Below, piece after piece: positions 46,484-57,045 of a DNA stretch of 64,000 bases. Location: assembly GCF_028453695.1 (NCBI RefSeq), contig NC_135781.1:2780078-2844077 (forward strand), in the 5' to 3' direction. Under the pieces are notes generated by a model that was not told where the DNA came from, ran no database searches, and was given only the letters and a program-made list of their open reading frames with translations. Positions within the stretch are counted from its first letter, which is position 1. Each line of letters begins with the position of its first letter. This DNA is from Augochlora pura. Taxonomy: Eukaryota > Arthropoda > Insecta > Hymenoptera > Halictidae. The position numbers and the translations under genes are program-made.

Positions 46484-47335
46484 GAACTGGATTTGATTCT
46501 TGAAAGGAACGGGATAAAATATTCGTTGCTAGTTATAGTAATAGCAATAATAGTTTAGTTTTTTACAGTGAGAGAAACTAGTGATAGTAGGATAGTTAGA
46601 TAATAAAGGATCAAATAATAAAAAAGGAGAGAAGCACTTCGAATTAAAAGAAATCCTAAATATATGAATTTTCGTGCGATTATAAGAGCATAGTATTTAA
46701 TTCTAACCTGAAAGTAACGACGACGATGATAGTAATAGTAATTTCATTTATCGACGAGGTAGACCTTATATTACAATGCAAAAAGGTAATAATAATGCGA
46801 CTGTCAGACAAAGACATATAAATTAACAAAAAAAGAGGCAAACACTGTAACTAAAAAAAAACTTAAATATCCAAAGCTTTCGTTCGATGTCAAAAGAACA
46901 GAATTTGATTCCAACCTAAAGGAGCGGAATAACGTTTATCACTGGTTTTATAATGACAATGGGAATAATAATAACGTCATTTATCGACGGAATAAACCCT
47001 TTGTTACAGCGAGAGATAGTAATAACAACGTATCAGTCACGCAAGGGGACGAATAAAATACCAAAAAGAGATGCGATTACTTGCAACTAAAAAAAAAATT
47101 AAATATGCAAAGTTTTTGTTCGATGACAAGGGAACAGAATTTCATATCAACCTAAAAGAACGAAATGACGTTCATTATTGGTTATAATAATGATAATAAT
47201 AATAATGATAACGTTATTTATCGACGGAATAAACCCTTTGATACAGGGAGAGAAAGTGATAATGTAACAGTCACACGAAGATGAATAAAATATCAAAAGG
47301 AAAAATTTAAAATTAAAAGGAACTTAAATATACAA
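46484..47335. repeat. Satellite-like tandem repeat, 206-237-bp unit, about 4 copies
   Basis: The phrase TTTATCGACG(G/A)..TA(A/G)ACC.TTT recurs at about 46746, 46980 and 47217. The phrase (C/A)TTAAATAT.CAAA recurs at about 46656, 46862, 47099 and 47323. Units thus measure about 206, 237 and 224 bp. Each has a GAACAGAATTTGATTCCAACCT segment, a TAATAATAAT stretch of varying length and an A-rich run. The array is moderately diverged. No reading frame is kept between copies. It may be a local satellite or a repeat unit from a larger family. Confidence 0.8.
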
Positions 47336-47929
47336 ATTCAAGAGACGAAAGAGAATATATTAATAAACTGTAATAGATTATTATTAAAAATTTCCATCAA
47401 GAATCAGACTAAAATCTGTGAAATGCACATTTCAGCCGTAAATTAATTGCAATTGCACTAAACGTTATTGAAAATTCAAAGCATCGATATAAACCATCTT
47501 GATGTTGTTAATAGCATAGTTACGAGTGGCAATATTTGCTTACCTTGATTGTTGGCAAATACAAGAGAGCCCAGAGCAAAGAAAGGAGCGTAGGAAACAG
47601 CACAAAAGGGAGCAGAGCATTGTGTACTCCCTACTCCCATAGCGAGAAGACGTAATCACTTTGCACTCTTATACAGTCTATACTAATAACCATTTTACAC
47701 ATATAAACAACGTTATCCTAGTTAGAAAACATAGCACTAAGTACCATTTACAACAAATCTGCCAGAAACATCGAGCTAACTATTTTAATATTTAAGTTTC
47801 CATATTACACAAAATTCCATTTCAGCAAAGCCATTTAAACTTATATAACCCTTTACACGCAAAGACATTATACTTATCAGTATTTCAAACATAATATTGT
47901 CTTCAATATTCCGAAATATTGTTTTGAAT
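47336..47929. other. AT-rich interval
   Basis: AT-rich and A-rich DNA with one mixed piece (47570-47660). A TTAA-element-like phrase, AACCCTTTACACGC, lies near 47849 without a partner. No gene is supported. Confidence 0.4.
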
Positions 47930-48155
47930 ATTCCTAACCATTGTTTTGAATATTTCTAATTATATTGTAATATTTCTAAATATATTTTAATAGTTCTAAA
48001 TATATTTTAATATTCCTAAATATATTTTAATATTCCTAAATATATTGTAATATTCCTAAATATATTTTAATAGTCCTAAATATATTTTAATATTCCTAAA
48101 TATTGTTTTCAATATTCCTAAATATATTGTAATATTCCTAAACATATTTTAACAC
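47930..48155. repeat. Minisatellite TATTCCTAAATATATTTTAA, ~20-bp unit, about 10 copies
   Basis: The 20-bp unit TATTCCTAAATATATTTTAA recurs with near-perfect spacing over about 220 bp; a few copies have TTGTAA or a longer TTGTTTTCAA variant. Confidence 0.9.
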
Positions 48156-50544
48156 AAAATCCTTAAATACCTCGATTCCAAAATAAACAACTAATCTAAT
48201 CGCAACGAAACTAAAAGCAAAAATGAACAGTCAAAGTACAGTACCTCCACAAATTTTCCCAAAAACTGCAACAGCATTTCTCAAAAAAATTCTAAAAACC
48301 GTCCGCGATCGACTTAGAAAGATACAATCCGTATAATCGAATCAAGAGGATCACCTTAACCCACCCGAAATTAATGAATTTTTTTCATCTAGCCGGTACA
48401 CGGCAGGCTGTGTTTTTTGCCGGGGATTCGTCATGCGGCCGGTGTTAGCCGGGAGAATAACAGTGATCAGAGAGAAGGGGTTGCGAGGCGCGTAGCGATT
48501 AACAACTTGCATCGGAATTCGCGCTGCGGCGAATCAACTTTTTACACCTCGGGACCATTAATGCTTAAACGACCACCGGCGGTGTATCGCGAAATATTAA
48601 TATCCCGGAGGGCCGGCGATCATTACCCCCGGAAGCAGCGTATCCTTTCGAAATTCGTCATTATCCGGCGGGTAGGGCCGGGGCCCCGCTTGTTTCGCCG
48701 CGCGTCCCGTCCAAAATATATATATATAATACATGTATTCATATACGTATATACAAATATTCATATATAAGTATATAATACATGTGTTCTTATATATACA
48801 ATATTATATATACAATACATATATTCATATAGATATTCATATTCATATATATATATTCATTGTGTGGAACACAATTTCGCGTAACGAGGCCGCGAGAGCG
48901 TCAAAGTGATATCGGTAGTGAGCAGTGCCGGAATATCAGCGCGGGTCCCGGGGCTGTCCGTCTGTCGTATTAAATCGAAAATTGGCTCCGGCCCCGCGCA
49001 AAATCCCGCGGCCCTTTCCGCCGGCCCGAATCCTTTTTCGCGGTTCCGATTCAAATTAGTCGAGCTCTCCCCCCCTCCCGTTCAATGGCCCTGCCGCCGC
49101 GCGCATTACATTCCGGCGTGACTGTGCGACGCGTAATCCGCCGCTAATCATCGGCCCTGCGCCGCGGATAGAGAACCGCCGCCGGGAGATGCGCGTCGAG
49201 CCCCGTCGCACAATGCACTGTATCGTTAATTCGCATTTAATGATCGAGCCGTCCGACGATAGTTTGCCCGACGCCCGATTGGCCCGTCCTCCGCGTAATA
49301 AGACTCCTGGAATTCGTGGCGATGCTCGCCGGACGCCGCGCCGCGAACCGGCGGAAACGTCCTTTTTGCTCGGTTGAATGGAAAAGGAGAATCGACGTTT
49401 ATTTTATGGTATTTTTGGTTGGAATATCTGTGAGAAACTAACGCGATTATTGAATGTTAATTAGGTAAAAATGATAAACTGCTTTGCAGGACGGTTAACG
49501 CGTCTGTTTTCTAGCTTTTTTTGTAACAATGTTTTACAATTCGGTTAATCAAAGTTTCACTGTATTTAATACCTTATCAATATAAATTAACAATTTCAAA
49601 ATTCCCAATACCTTTTTCTATTTACACGCGACAAATTGCGATAAAAATCACAAATTCACGCAAAAATTTAATTACCGACTCGAATCGCCAGATATAAAAT
49701 TGCGCGCGCGTTGCATTTTTCTGAAACGGTACTCCCCGGCCACGGGTGCGAATCGCTTACCCCCATAGATCTCGCGAAAGTTAATTTCCACCGGAGAGCC
49801 GGTGGTTTCCCGTAGGACAAGGAATTCGGCGGGAAGCAAACGACGGGCCGCGGCGACCCGCAGACATAAATAAAATTACGGGACAGCGGCGGGGCGCGCG
49901 CATGAGTTACAATTTGCGACGGAATTAAAAAATACTATTACCCCCCGGAACGTTTGCGTAACACGCGGCGAAGAGTAGAATTAGAAAGGCGGCTCTCCCC
50001 CCCCTCCCCTCCCTCCCTCGCCCCCCTCATTGTTGTCCGCGGGTGTGTTTTTACACGGCGCGGCGCGTTATAATGCGGAATGAAAATTCCCCTCGTGCGC
50101 GCGGACGGACGAGAGTCGCTCGCCGTTCAGCCTGATGCGAGATCTCGAAATTCCTTCTTGAGGACACGGAAACGACCTCGGTAACCGACTCGTTCTCTCG
50201 CGCATACCATTACCGAGCGCCGTGCGCCGTGCCGCGCCGAGACGGGCCCGCGCGACTGACGGCCTCCTGAAAAGTCCCGGTAAACTGTATGAGAAAGTGT
50301 CAGGGGCTTTGTTGATGGAGCGAGCGCAGAACCAGCGTGGAGGATTTCAGGCTCTCGAACGAGGGCAGACGCGATCCACCCGGGAGAGGCCAATGGTCGC
50401 TCGCGTTCTCACGACCCAGCGAATCGGCTAATGATACAAAGCCGGGACGGTGCCTTTAACGCTTCGGCGACCGGAGAGCGGTATTAAAAAATAAAACAAT
50501 TACTGCTTCTTTTTTTCATATATTTGGAATCTGGAGGGTTTACT
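48156..50544. other. GC-rich blocks with AT-rich gaps
   Basis: GC-rich parts (48380-48715, 48880-49380, 49700-50470) are separated by a TATATA/CATATATTCATA microsatellite (48716-48860) and an AT-rich gap (49380-49680). Frames of 60-117 codons overlap on opposite strands at 48857-49121 and 50127-50431. GC-rich TAAT-containing DNA near 49100-49300 may be regulatory, without proof. No gene is supported. Confidence 0.45.
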
Positions 50545-50672
50545 CTTGTATAATCGCATAAATTATTTATGCATACTTTGTATGATCGCAGAAATTATTT
50601 ATGCATATCTTGTATAATCGCAGAAATTATTTATGCATATCTTGCATAATTACACAAATTATTTATGCATAT
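50545..50672. repeat. Minisatellite, 32-bp unit, 4 copies
   Basis: Units start with CTTGTATAATCGCA, CTTTGTATGATCGCA-like and CTTGCATAATTACA words at 50545, 50577, 50609 and 50641, an exact 32-bp period. Each ends ATTATTTATGCATA(C/T). A partial fifth unit follows at 50673. Confidence 0.9.
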
Positions 50673-51126
50673 CTTGCGAATAGAATTGCAGAAAGTAAGA
50701 AAATAATAAATTATCCTAATTTATAGAATTCTCTTATCTATAAATTAGAATTCTCCTAATTTATAAATAATAAAAATATAATTTACATACAATTACCTTA
50801 ACTTATACATAATGGAAACACAATTCACATAATTTATGCACAAAGCATGTTAACATTAAACATCGCCTATCACCTCTCACTCTTCGCTCGTCACGCGAAA
50901 AGCCGTCCGCAAAGAGGTTAAATTACCTAACCTAAAAATCAATTAGTTCAAAAGCTATAATTTTTGTCCCGCGGGTCCATAAGATCGAATCACCGTGCAG
51001 CGCATCGATCGAGAACCGAGCTCGCGTAATCTTGGAGCATATTGTGCAAGATACGAACGATAAACGGTTGTTGAGCTTGTTCGAGACCGGTCGTCGGTGC
51101 CGGGCAAACTTTACCGCGGTGGTTCG
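50673..51126. other. AT-rich then mixed sequence
   Basis: A short run of TTATAAAT(T)AGAATTCTCCTAA-like repeats lies near 50715-50770. Mixed DNA follows. No gene is supported. Confidence 0.4.
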
Positions 51127-51155
51127 GCGCTGCTGCTGCTGCTGCTGCTGCTGCA
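51127..51155. repeat. (CTG)n/(CAG)n trinucleotide microsatellite
   Basis: About nine perfect CTG units. On the minus strand they give poly-Gln or poly-Ala runs in overlapping short frames of 93 and 102 codons. As two registers are open together and neither has other recognisable features, I do not call a gene. Confidence 0.9.
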
Positions 51156-51403
51156 CGGCGGTGCATTTCGCCGGGTGCTTTCGGGCGAAATAAATGGAAT
51201 TGAATTTGCGCGGAAGAAATAATTGCCGCTTCTTCTGCAACAGCAGACGTATTGTTTGCGGACGGTAACAATGCGTGTTAGAATTCTATGGACAACGAGT
51301 CGAGGTAATCTGACCGTTAATTAGGCAACGGGCAGCAAGGAAATTCGATAATTATGTGAAATGTAATATTCGCTGTTCAAGATAGTAATGTTTCATTACG
51401 AAC

Positions 51404-51438
<35 letters not shown>

Positions 51439-52850
51439 CGTTGTTGCGCGGAACGAGTCGATATAAACGCGAGCACGAACAATTATTAACGTATTTCTGA
51501 CTGGTATATAAAGCAACCGACGATATATATGTATATAATATATTGAAATTGATAGCAACGAAATGCAATTTTTTAAATTTTTATTATAAAAGAATTCGAA
51601 CATTTTTAATTTATTTTTGTCATCTCAAATAATATCAAAGTTAAAGTTAATTTACCTGTAATTATATTTCAAAAATAAATATAGGATATAAATATAAAAA
51701 ATATAGTAAAAATAAAATATTTTAGTCACTGTACAGTATAATTATTGCCTCGAACAATTAAATGAAAATTCAATTTATTTAGTCTAGTTCAAAAAAGGCT
51801 ATCCTTTCAACCCTTTGCGGTCATATAAAGTTTAAACAAATGCGTCACGCTACTCGGAATTAATTCCAATTGACCCAGCAGTAACACATAATGTACTGAG
51901 ATTAAATAGAAAAATCAAAATTGATTAATTCTTTTTGCAAAGTCTTTTGTAAAAATGTAACGCAATAATACATGTAAAATGTATTCAAAAATGAAAGAAA
52001 ATAAACATTAATGATTGCCGATAATAGACAGAGAACTCGAAAGGTATAGCACATTTATTTGTCCGGCGTTGTAAATTTGCCGGAAACCGTGCATTAACGT
52101 CGATAGATAAAGCAATTTCGATTCCGTGTAAATCGAATGAACGTAGCTTGATAAACTCCTCGGAAACAGTGGAATCCCTCTAGCGGCCGTCTTATCTCCC
52201 CCGGGGACAGAAAGTTTTAAAGGCTCCTTTAGTCCAGTATCTCATGCTATTAACCAAGAACCGAAAAACTTCTTGGGTGGCTGTTCGCCGGTGTCCGCGC
52301 GTCACAAATCACCGCCGCGTACGCCGTGTCGCTCTTACCAACGTGTTAACCGTTCCACGTTCTTTCATTTTACACGTCGAACGGATCGCCGCGGCTACCG
52401 TTCACGAAATGGATTCCATTCCGCATACCAGCGCCGCGGCCGTCGTAGCGCCGAACAAATTTCGGGCCCCTAGTACTGCGTGAATTTAAAGTACCCGTAG
52501 AAGAAACACTTTCTCCATTTGTCATCCATCGGGATATACGCTTTTAAATATGAACGACGCTTGATGACTTCGAGGAGCCGACGCTACGGACCCGTCGTGA
52601 ACGAGGTATTTCGAGATGATAGTAATTGGACGTTTTAAGATGTTCGGAGTGGACATGTAGAAGATTTTAAATTGACGAAATTTATGGTGTTTTGGATTTG
52701 ATGATTTTAATGCGATGGTTTGAAGAGATTGCGAAGTTACAGTGCAAGGAAGTCAGATGTTTTGAATTTTAGATACTTTGTTTTAAAGATGATTTTGGTA
52801 ACAAAGTTATGTCAAGATGGTGTCGAAGTTGTGTCGAAGTATTTTAAGAA
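51156..52850. other. Mixed and AT-rich noncoding sequence
   Basis: A CT microsatellite lies at 51411-51438. AT-rich DNA (51490-52060) includes an AACCCTTTGCGGTC phrase near 51810, resembling a TTAA-element end without TTAA. GC-rich DNA (52060-52610) has two overlapping plus frames (52244-52483 and 52273-52473). No gene is supported. Confidence 0.45.
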
Positions 52851-53140
52851 AAGTTATGTCAAGATTAGGTTAAGATATCTTAATTAAAGTTTTGTCAGGG
52901 TTATGTCAAGATATTTTAGTTAAAGTTATGTCAGGGTTATGTCAAGATATTTTAGTTGAAGTTATGTCAGGGCTATGTCAAGATATTTTAGTTAAAGTTA
53001 TGTCAAGGTTATGTTAACATATTTTAATTAAAGTTATGTCAAGGTTATGTCATGGTATCGGAATTAAAGTTATGTCAAGGTTATGTCATGGTATCGGAAT
53101 TAAAGTTATGTCAATGTTATGTCAATTTATTTCAAGGTTA
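52851..53140. repeat. Minisatellite, 36-bp unit, about 8 copies
   Basis: AAGTTATGTC or a close variant begins at about 52851, 52887, 52923, 52959, 52995, 53031, 53067 and 53103. Each unit continues (A)AGGTTATGTCAAGATATTTTAGTTA; later copies have CATGGTATCGGAATTA instead, so two unit subtypes are arranged in blocks. It is the longest exact-period array of the window. Confidence 0.92.
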
Positions 53141-54117
53141 TGTCATTATTTATTTATATATCGCGTAGAATTCCAAGCGCTCTATTCGACTCCCACCGAA
53201 TCCCAAGCGCTTGAATTTATGCGTCTTCGAATCCCAATTTTCCTAAATTCACATCGCTCCCAATAATTAACACCAAAAAATCAAAAACCCGCCGCTTCCA
53301 AATTCCACCCTCAACTCGCACCAAATTACCCTCGCCAAACTCCCACCTCCCCACACCCCCTAATATTCCAACCTCTCTACACTCTACCCACCACATAACA
53401 ATCTCTCCAAATTCGATTCTCCATCGATCACCGCCGCTTCAAAAATCCCCTCTTTGTCCCGAATCGAATAAAGAGCATCCGTGTCTCCGTCGAAGCATAC
53501 TCCAAGAAGAGTGAGAGAGAGAGAGAGATACCCACGGCACTCTATTAACCGGCAGGACACAGAGCAACGCGCGCGCTGCATTCGAATGTAAATTAGTATC
53601 AGAGCACATTTCATAAAGTTTCTCCCGGTGTTCTTCCCAGACTCGAATTCCTCCGTGGATCTCTCGGCGGCCGGCCGGCGTGGACGCGCGCGCGCACGTA
53701 TTTAACCGTAGCAGCGAGCACATACATACATAAATACGTACGTACATGCATACATACGCTGGCGCGGTTACGAGGCCGCGAAAGATAAAGGATAGAGAAC
53801 AGTAGCGGCAATCAAGCCGGACATCGGACAGTGACGAATGCCGCGTATCATCGCGTATCATTAACCACGGCTCAAAGCATTCTCTCAACATCCCCTTTCA
53901 CGTTCGTGCACCTACGTCGACGCGAACGAGCGTGCGCGCGCGCGCGGCCGAGATCCGGTACACGTCGCGTTCACGACGGCCGGACCGCTCTCGACACACC
54001 GGGGCCTCGCTCTTTTCGCGTCGGGACACGGGGAAAAAGACCAACTGGGAGACAGAGAGAGAAAGACAAAAAGAGAGAGAGAGGGAGAGAGAGAGATAGG
54101 CAGAGAAAGAGTGAGAG
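53141..54117. other. Mixed sequence, short repeats, GC-rich block
   Basis: GAATTCCAAGCGC, GAATCCCAAGCGC and GAATCCCAAT at 53168, 53198 and 53229 form a 30-31-bp short array. C-rich, G-poor DNA follows to 53420. The GC-rich block (53420-54050) has a GA run (53511-53528), CATA repeats (53720-53758) and alternating CG (53934-53946). No gene is supported. Confidence 0.45.
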
Positions 54118-54265
54118 GTCTGTACAATGTACGTACAAGAGACAGAAAGGCAGAGAGACGGAGAGAAACAGAGAGAAACAGAGATAAACAGAAACACAGA
54201 GAGAGAGAGAGAGAGAGAGAGAGGCAGAAAGAGAGAGAGAGGACTGTACAATGTACGTACAAGAG
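54118..54265. repeat. ~124-bp duplication flanked by identical 22-bp sequences in a GA tract
   Basis: A 22-bp sequence beginning CTGTACAATGTACGTACAAG occurs perfectly at 54120-54141 and 54244-54265. Each copy follows GA-rich DNA. The interval is GA/CA-rich purine tract. The pair most simply reflects a tandem duplication of one 124-bp unit. The shared word contains the self-complementary TGTACA and GTAC. Confidence 0.8.
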
Positions 54266-56126
54266 GTTCGGGTTAAGTATACGAGTCCGTTACCGGTAAC
54301 GCCGGCGACAAGTAAGCCAGACGATATAATCTGCATACGCGCCCGTTCGGTTTCTTCTTGATTCTTCCGTGCAGACGCGCCGTTTCCCCCGAGTTATTTC
54401 CGCTGGGAAATCTGCACTTGGCTGGCTTCCATCTGATACGTATGGTAATTTCAATGCGACATGGAGCACGATGAATTTCGAATACCGGGTAGGAGGGGGG
54501 GGTCCATCGAAATCGAAGCGCTCTCAGACGTGGAACACCGTCTTTAAAGCCTCCGTTGTCTTCTCTTGCCCTCTTGCCTCGCCGCGAGAACAATAGCTAG
54601 CGCGTTTGTAACCAGAGGAGTTTTTGCCACGACGACGGAGCCTTTGAATTTCGAATTTCTCCGGGAGCGATTCCGTGCGACGCGCCTCGAATGGTCGAAT
54701 TTTCCCCAAGCGTTCGACGGAACACTCGGCTAAACGTCGCGCTCGAACGCCTTCTGTTCGAGAATTCGGGCGTAATTTTACGCCGCTTTCTCTGCAGCGA
54801 GGGCTTGCGTCGGACGGTGGGAAGGAGGTCGATGAGTTTAAGCGAAGTTTGAGTGATTTTGTTAATTAAATAAAATTATTCGATTAAATGACACTGGAAA
54901 TGGGTTGGTGGTGTTTTTAAAAATTTGAGTGGTCGATGTTTTTAGAAATATGATATGCGTTTATTATACCAATCGATCTGACGATTTTAAAAAAATATAT
55001 ATATATATTATTTATGTTATTGTAAATAAATATATATTTATATATAGGAAGTTCGTAGATAGATTGGACTATATTATCTTATATACAGATATTTTATATT
55101 TCGCACATTTTCTGTTGCATCGTTTGACACTTTAAAATAAGTCGAAAATAAAGCCAGCAGATTTCCATGAAATATAATTAATTTAATTAACGATACCGAG
55201 ACTGGAAAGTTAATATTTATAATAATCAAACTGGCAGATATTTACAGAAATAAATATAAAATTAATTAATTTCAAGGTATTTAATCGAGCAGTTAGGTTA
55301 GGACAGAAACTCGATCGAAAACTATATTTTTCATTTCGCACATTTCTTCTATTTTTTCATTTTGCACGTAACTTATTTTTCACTTCGCCCGCGCCTCGCA
55401 CATTTATTATCCAAATACCTCTGCAACACTGTGCGCGATCGCACGTGTTGCCATCCATCTTGTTAATTAATTTAATTGATCGGTGAGCACGTTGCATCGG
55501 TAACCGGAGTATATCGGCATCGGCTGCATAACAATATAATACGGTGAATAGACACCGCGGCCGACCTCCGCGTTCACCCGAAATTATTGTGTTTTGGTAA
55601 TCGATCGTTAGGTGTAGCTAAAACCGTTAGGTTAACCGTGATGTATTTTCGTATATTCGCGCGGAATCAGTTTTATTATCGCGGCGACGGGGCGAGCGCG
55701 TTTCCTGAAACGGCAAGCAGTTTGGAATTTCATCGAACGGCGTGGGTGAGGGTGAGGGGTGGGGGGAAGCCACGGACGATACCAATTTCGACGTTGATGA
55801 AGGTAATGAAGGGAGTGTTTATTGTCAAACATGCAATAAAAGTGCAAAGCGCGTTCGAAAATCACGGCTACGCCCGGGCGCGTGCGCAGCGAGTGTCGCC
55901 GCTCTCTCGGTAAATTAAAATATGCGCCGATGGCGTCGCGCGTCATTTTCCGGCGTATAAATTAATCTTTGACGACTCCGTCGACGCCATCTTTGAAACA
56001 ATATGTTTATAATTTAACGATTTCATGTATAGTTAATCGGATTAGCTGTAAAGCTCTCGATGCTTAAGATTAGACTTAATGCTCGATTTAGAATGCACTT
56101 AATATAGCGCTTATTTACATTATTTT
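54266..56126. other. GC-rich block, AT-rich gap, mixed sequence
   Basis: GC-rich DNA (54266-54870), AT-rich DNA (54870-55440) and mixed GC-rich DNA (55440-55980). Frames over 54273-54869 and 55587-55946 overlap on opposite strands. No RNA gene or element is recognised. Confidence 0.4.
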
Positions 56127-56330
56127 GTGCACATTATAAATGATTTTCTGCATATTGTAAATATTTTCGTGCATACTGTAAATACCTTCGTGAATTTTTT
56201 ATTGCATATTTTTGTACATATTATACATGCTTTCGTGAATATTGCGCATATTTTATGCGCGTATCGTGTATATTTCACGCGCATAAATGTCGCACGCATT
56301 TTGCATACTTACCGTGCGTAAACAACCGCG
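56127..56330. repeat. Degenerate array of (G)CATATTGTAAATATTTTCGTG
   Basis: About eight copies of a 20-26-bp unit, such as GCATATTGTAAATATTTTCGT and GCATACTGTAAATACCTTCGT, occur with increasing divergence to the right. The 64-codon frame covering it is repeat translation. Confidence 0.75.
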
Positions 56331-56924
56331 GTCTAATCATAATGGATTGCGTTCGAACTGTTTTGCATCCAAAATGTCCCGGTAAAATGCAGGATGTTCG
56401 AATATGTCGCGTTAAAAGTGAATTTTTGAAGCTGAATTGGATCGTTTCGAACGTGTTAATAGCTTCGCTGTCATCGTTATTAGTTAATAACGTACAGTTC
56501 GTTATCGTACGTAGTTACTCGTTAATAACATAGTTCGTTATCATACATAGTTTCTACTTACTTTATTTAGCGTATTAAAGGCATCGCATTCGAAAATAAA
56601 TTGTGACAAAAATGTCGTCAGAGAGAAACTATAAATCTTGTAAATATCACGAATGATATTTATACCTATAATCTCATTACCGCAATTATTTATACAATTT
56701 TGTCATTATTTTTGGCTATAATATCGCGTCGCAATTTTAAGTAATTATGTACACAGAATTAAGTCGATGTTCCGTGAGCGAAATTAAATTTTCCTTCTCT
56801 ATTAAATTCCCAAATTCAGATCCTTTCTTCAATTAAATATTCAGAGTGATGATTTATAAAGAAATAGGTATTTTAAGTTGTAGTTTCCCAATAATAATTT
56901 CGTGGAATATCTCAGATAGCACAA
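56331..56924. other. Mixed then AT-rich sequence with short duplication
   Basis: GTTAATAAC(G/A)..AGTTCGTTATC(G/A)TAC(G/A)TAGTT occurs twice (about 56484 and 56522) as a ~38-bp tandem duplication. A 92-codon frame covers it. No domain is recognised and no gene is called. Confidence 0.4.
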
Positions 56925-57045
56925 AGATGTCTTTAAGACGACTAAGTATCATTTTATATTTTATTTTATTAATAAATTTTAGGGTGTAAGACGTTCAGAC
57001 CTGAAATGGACGTAAAACAGACGTCTTTAAGACGTTCAGTGCCTA
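56925..57045. repeat. Second copy of the ACGTCTT/GACCTGAAATGGACGT repeat
   Basis: ATGTCTTTAAGACG, AAGACGTTCAGACCTGAAATGG, ACAGACGTC and TTTAAGACGTTCAG occur within 120 bp. The words and order resemble the 11.5-11.86-kb segment, showing that this is a dispersed family. Its class is unknown. Confidence 0.6.

Noticed and set aside
50990..51271. Poly-Ala / poly-Gln protein across the CTG repeat
   Set aside because: Two registers are open together, neither shows other domain features, and the run comes from a microsatellite.
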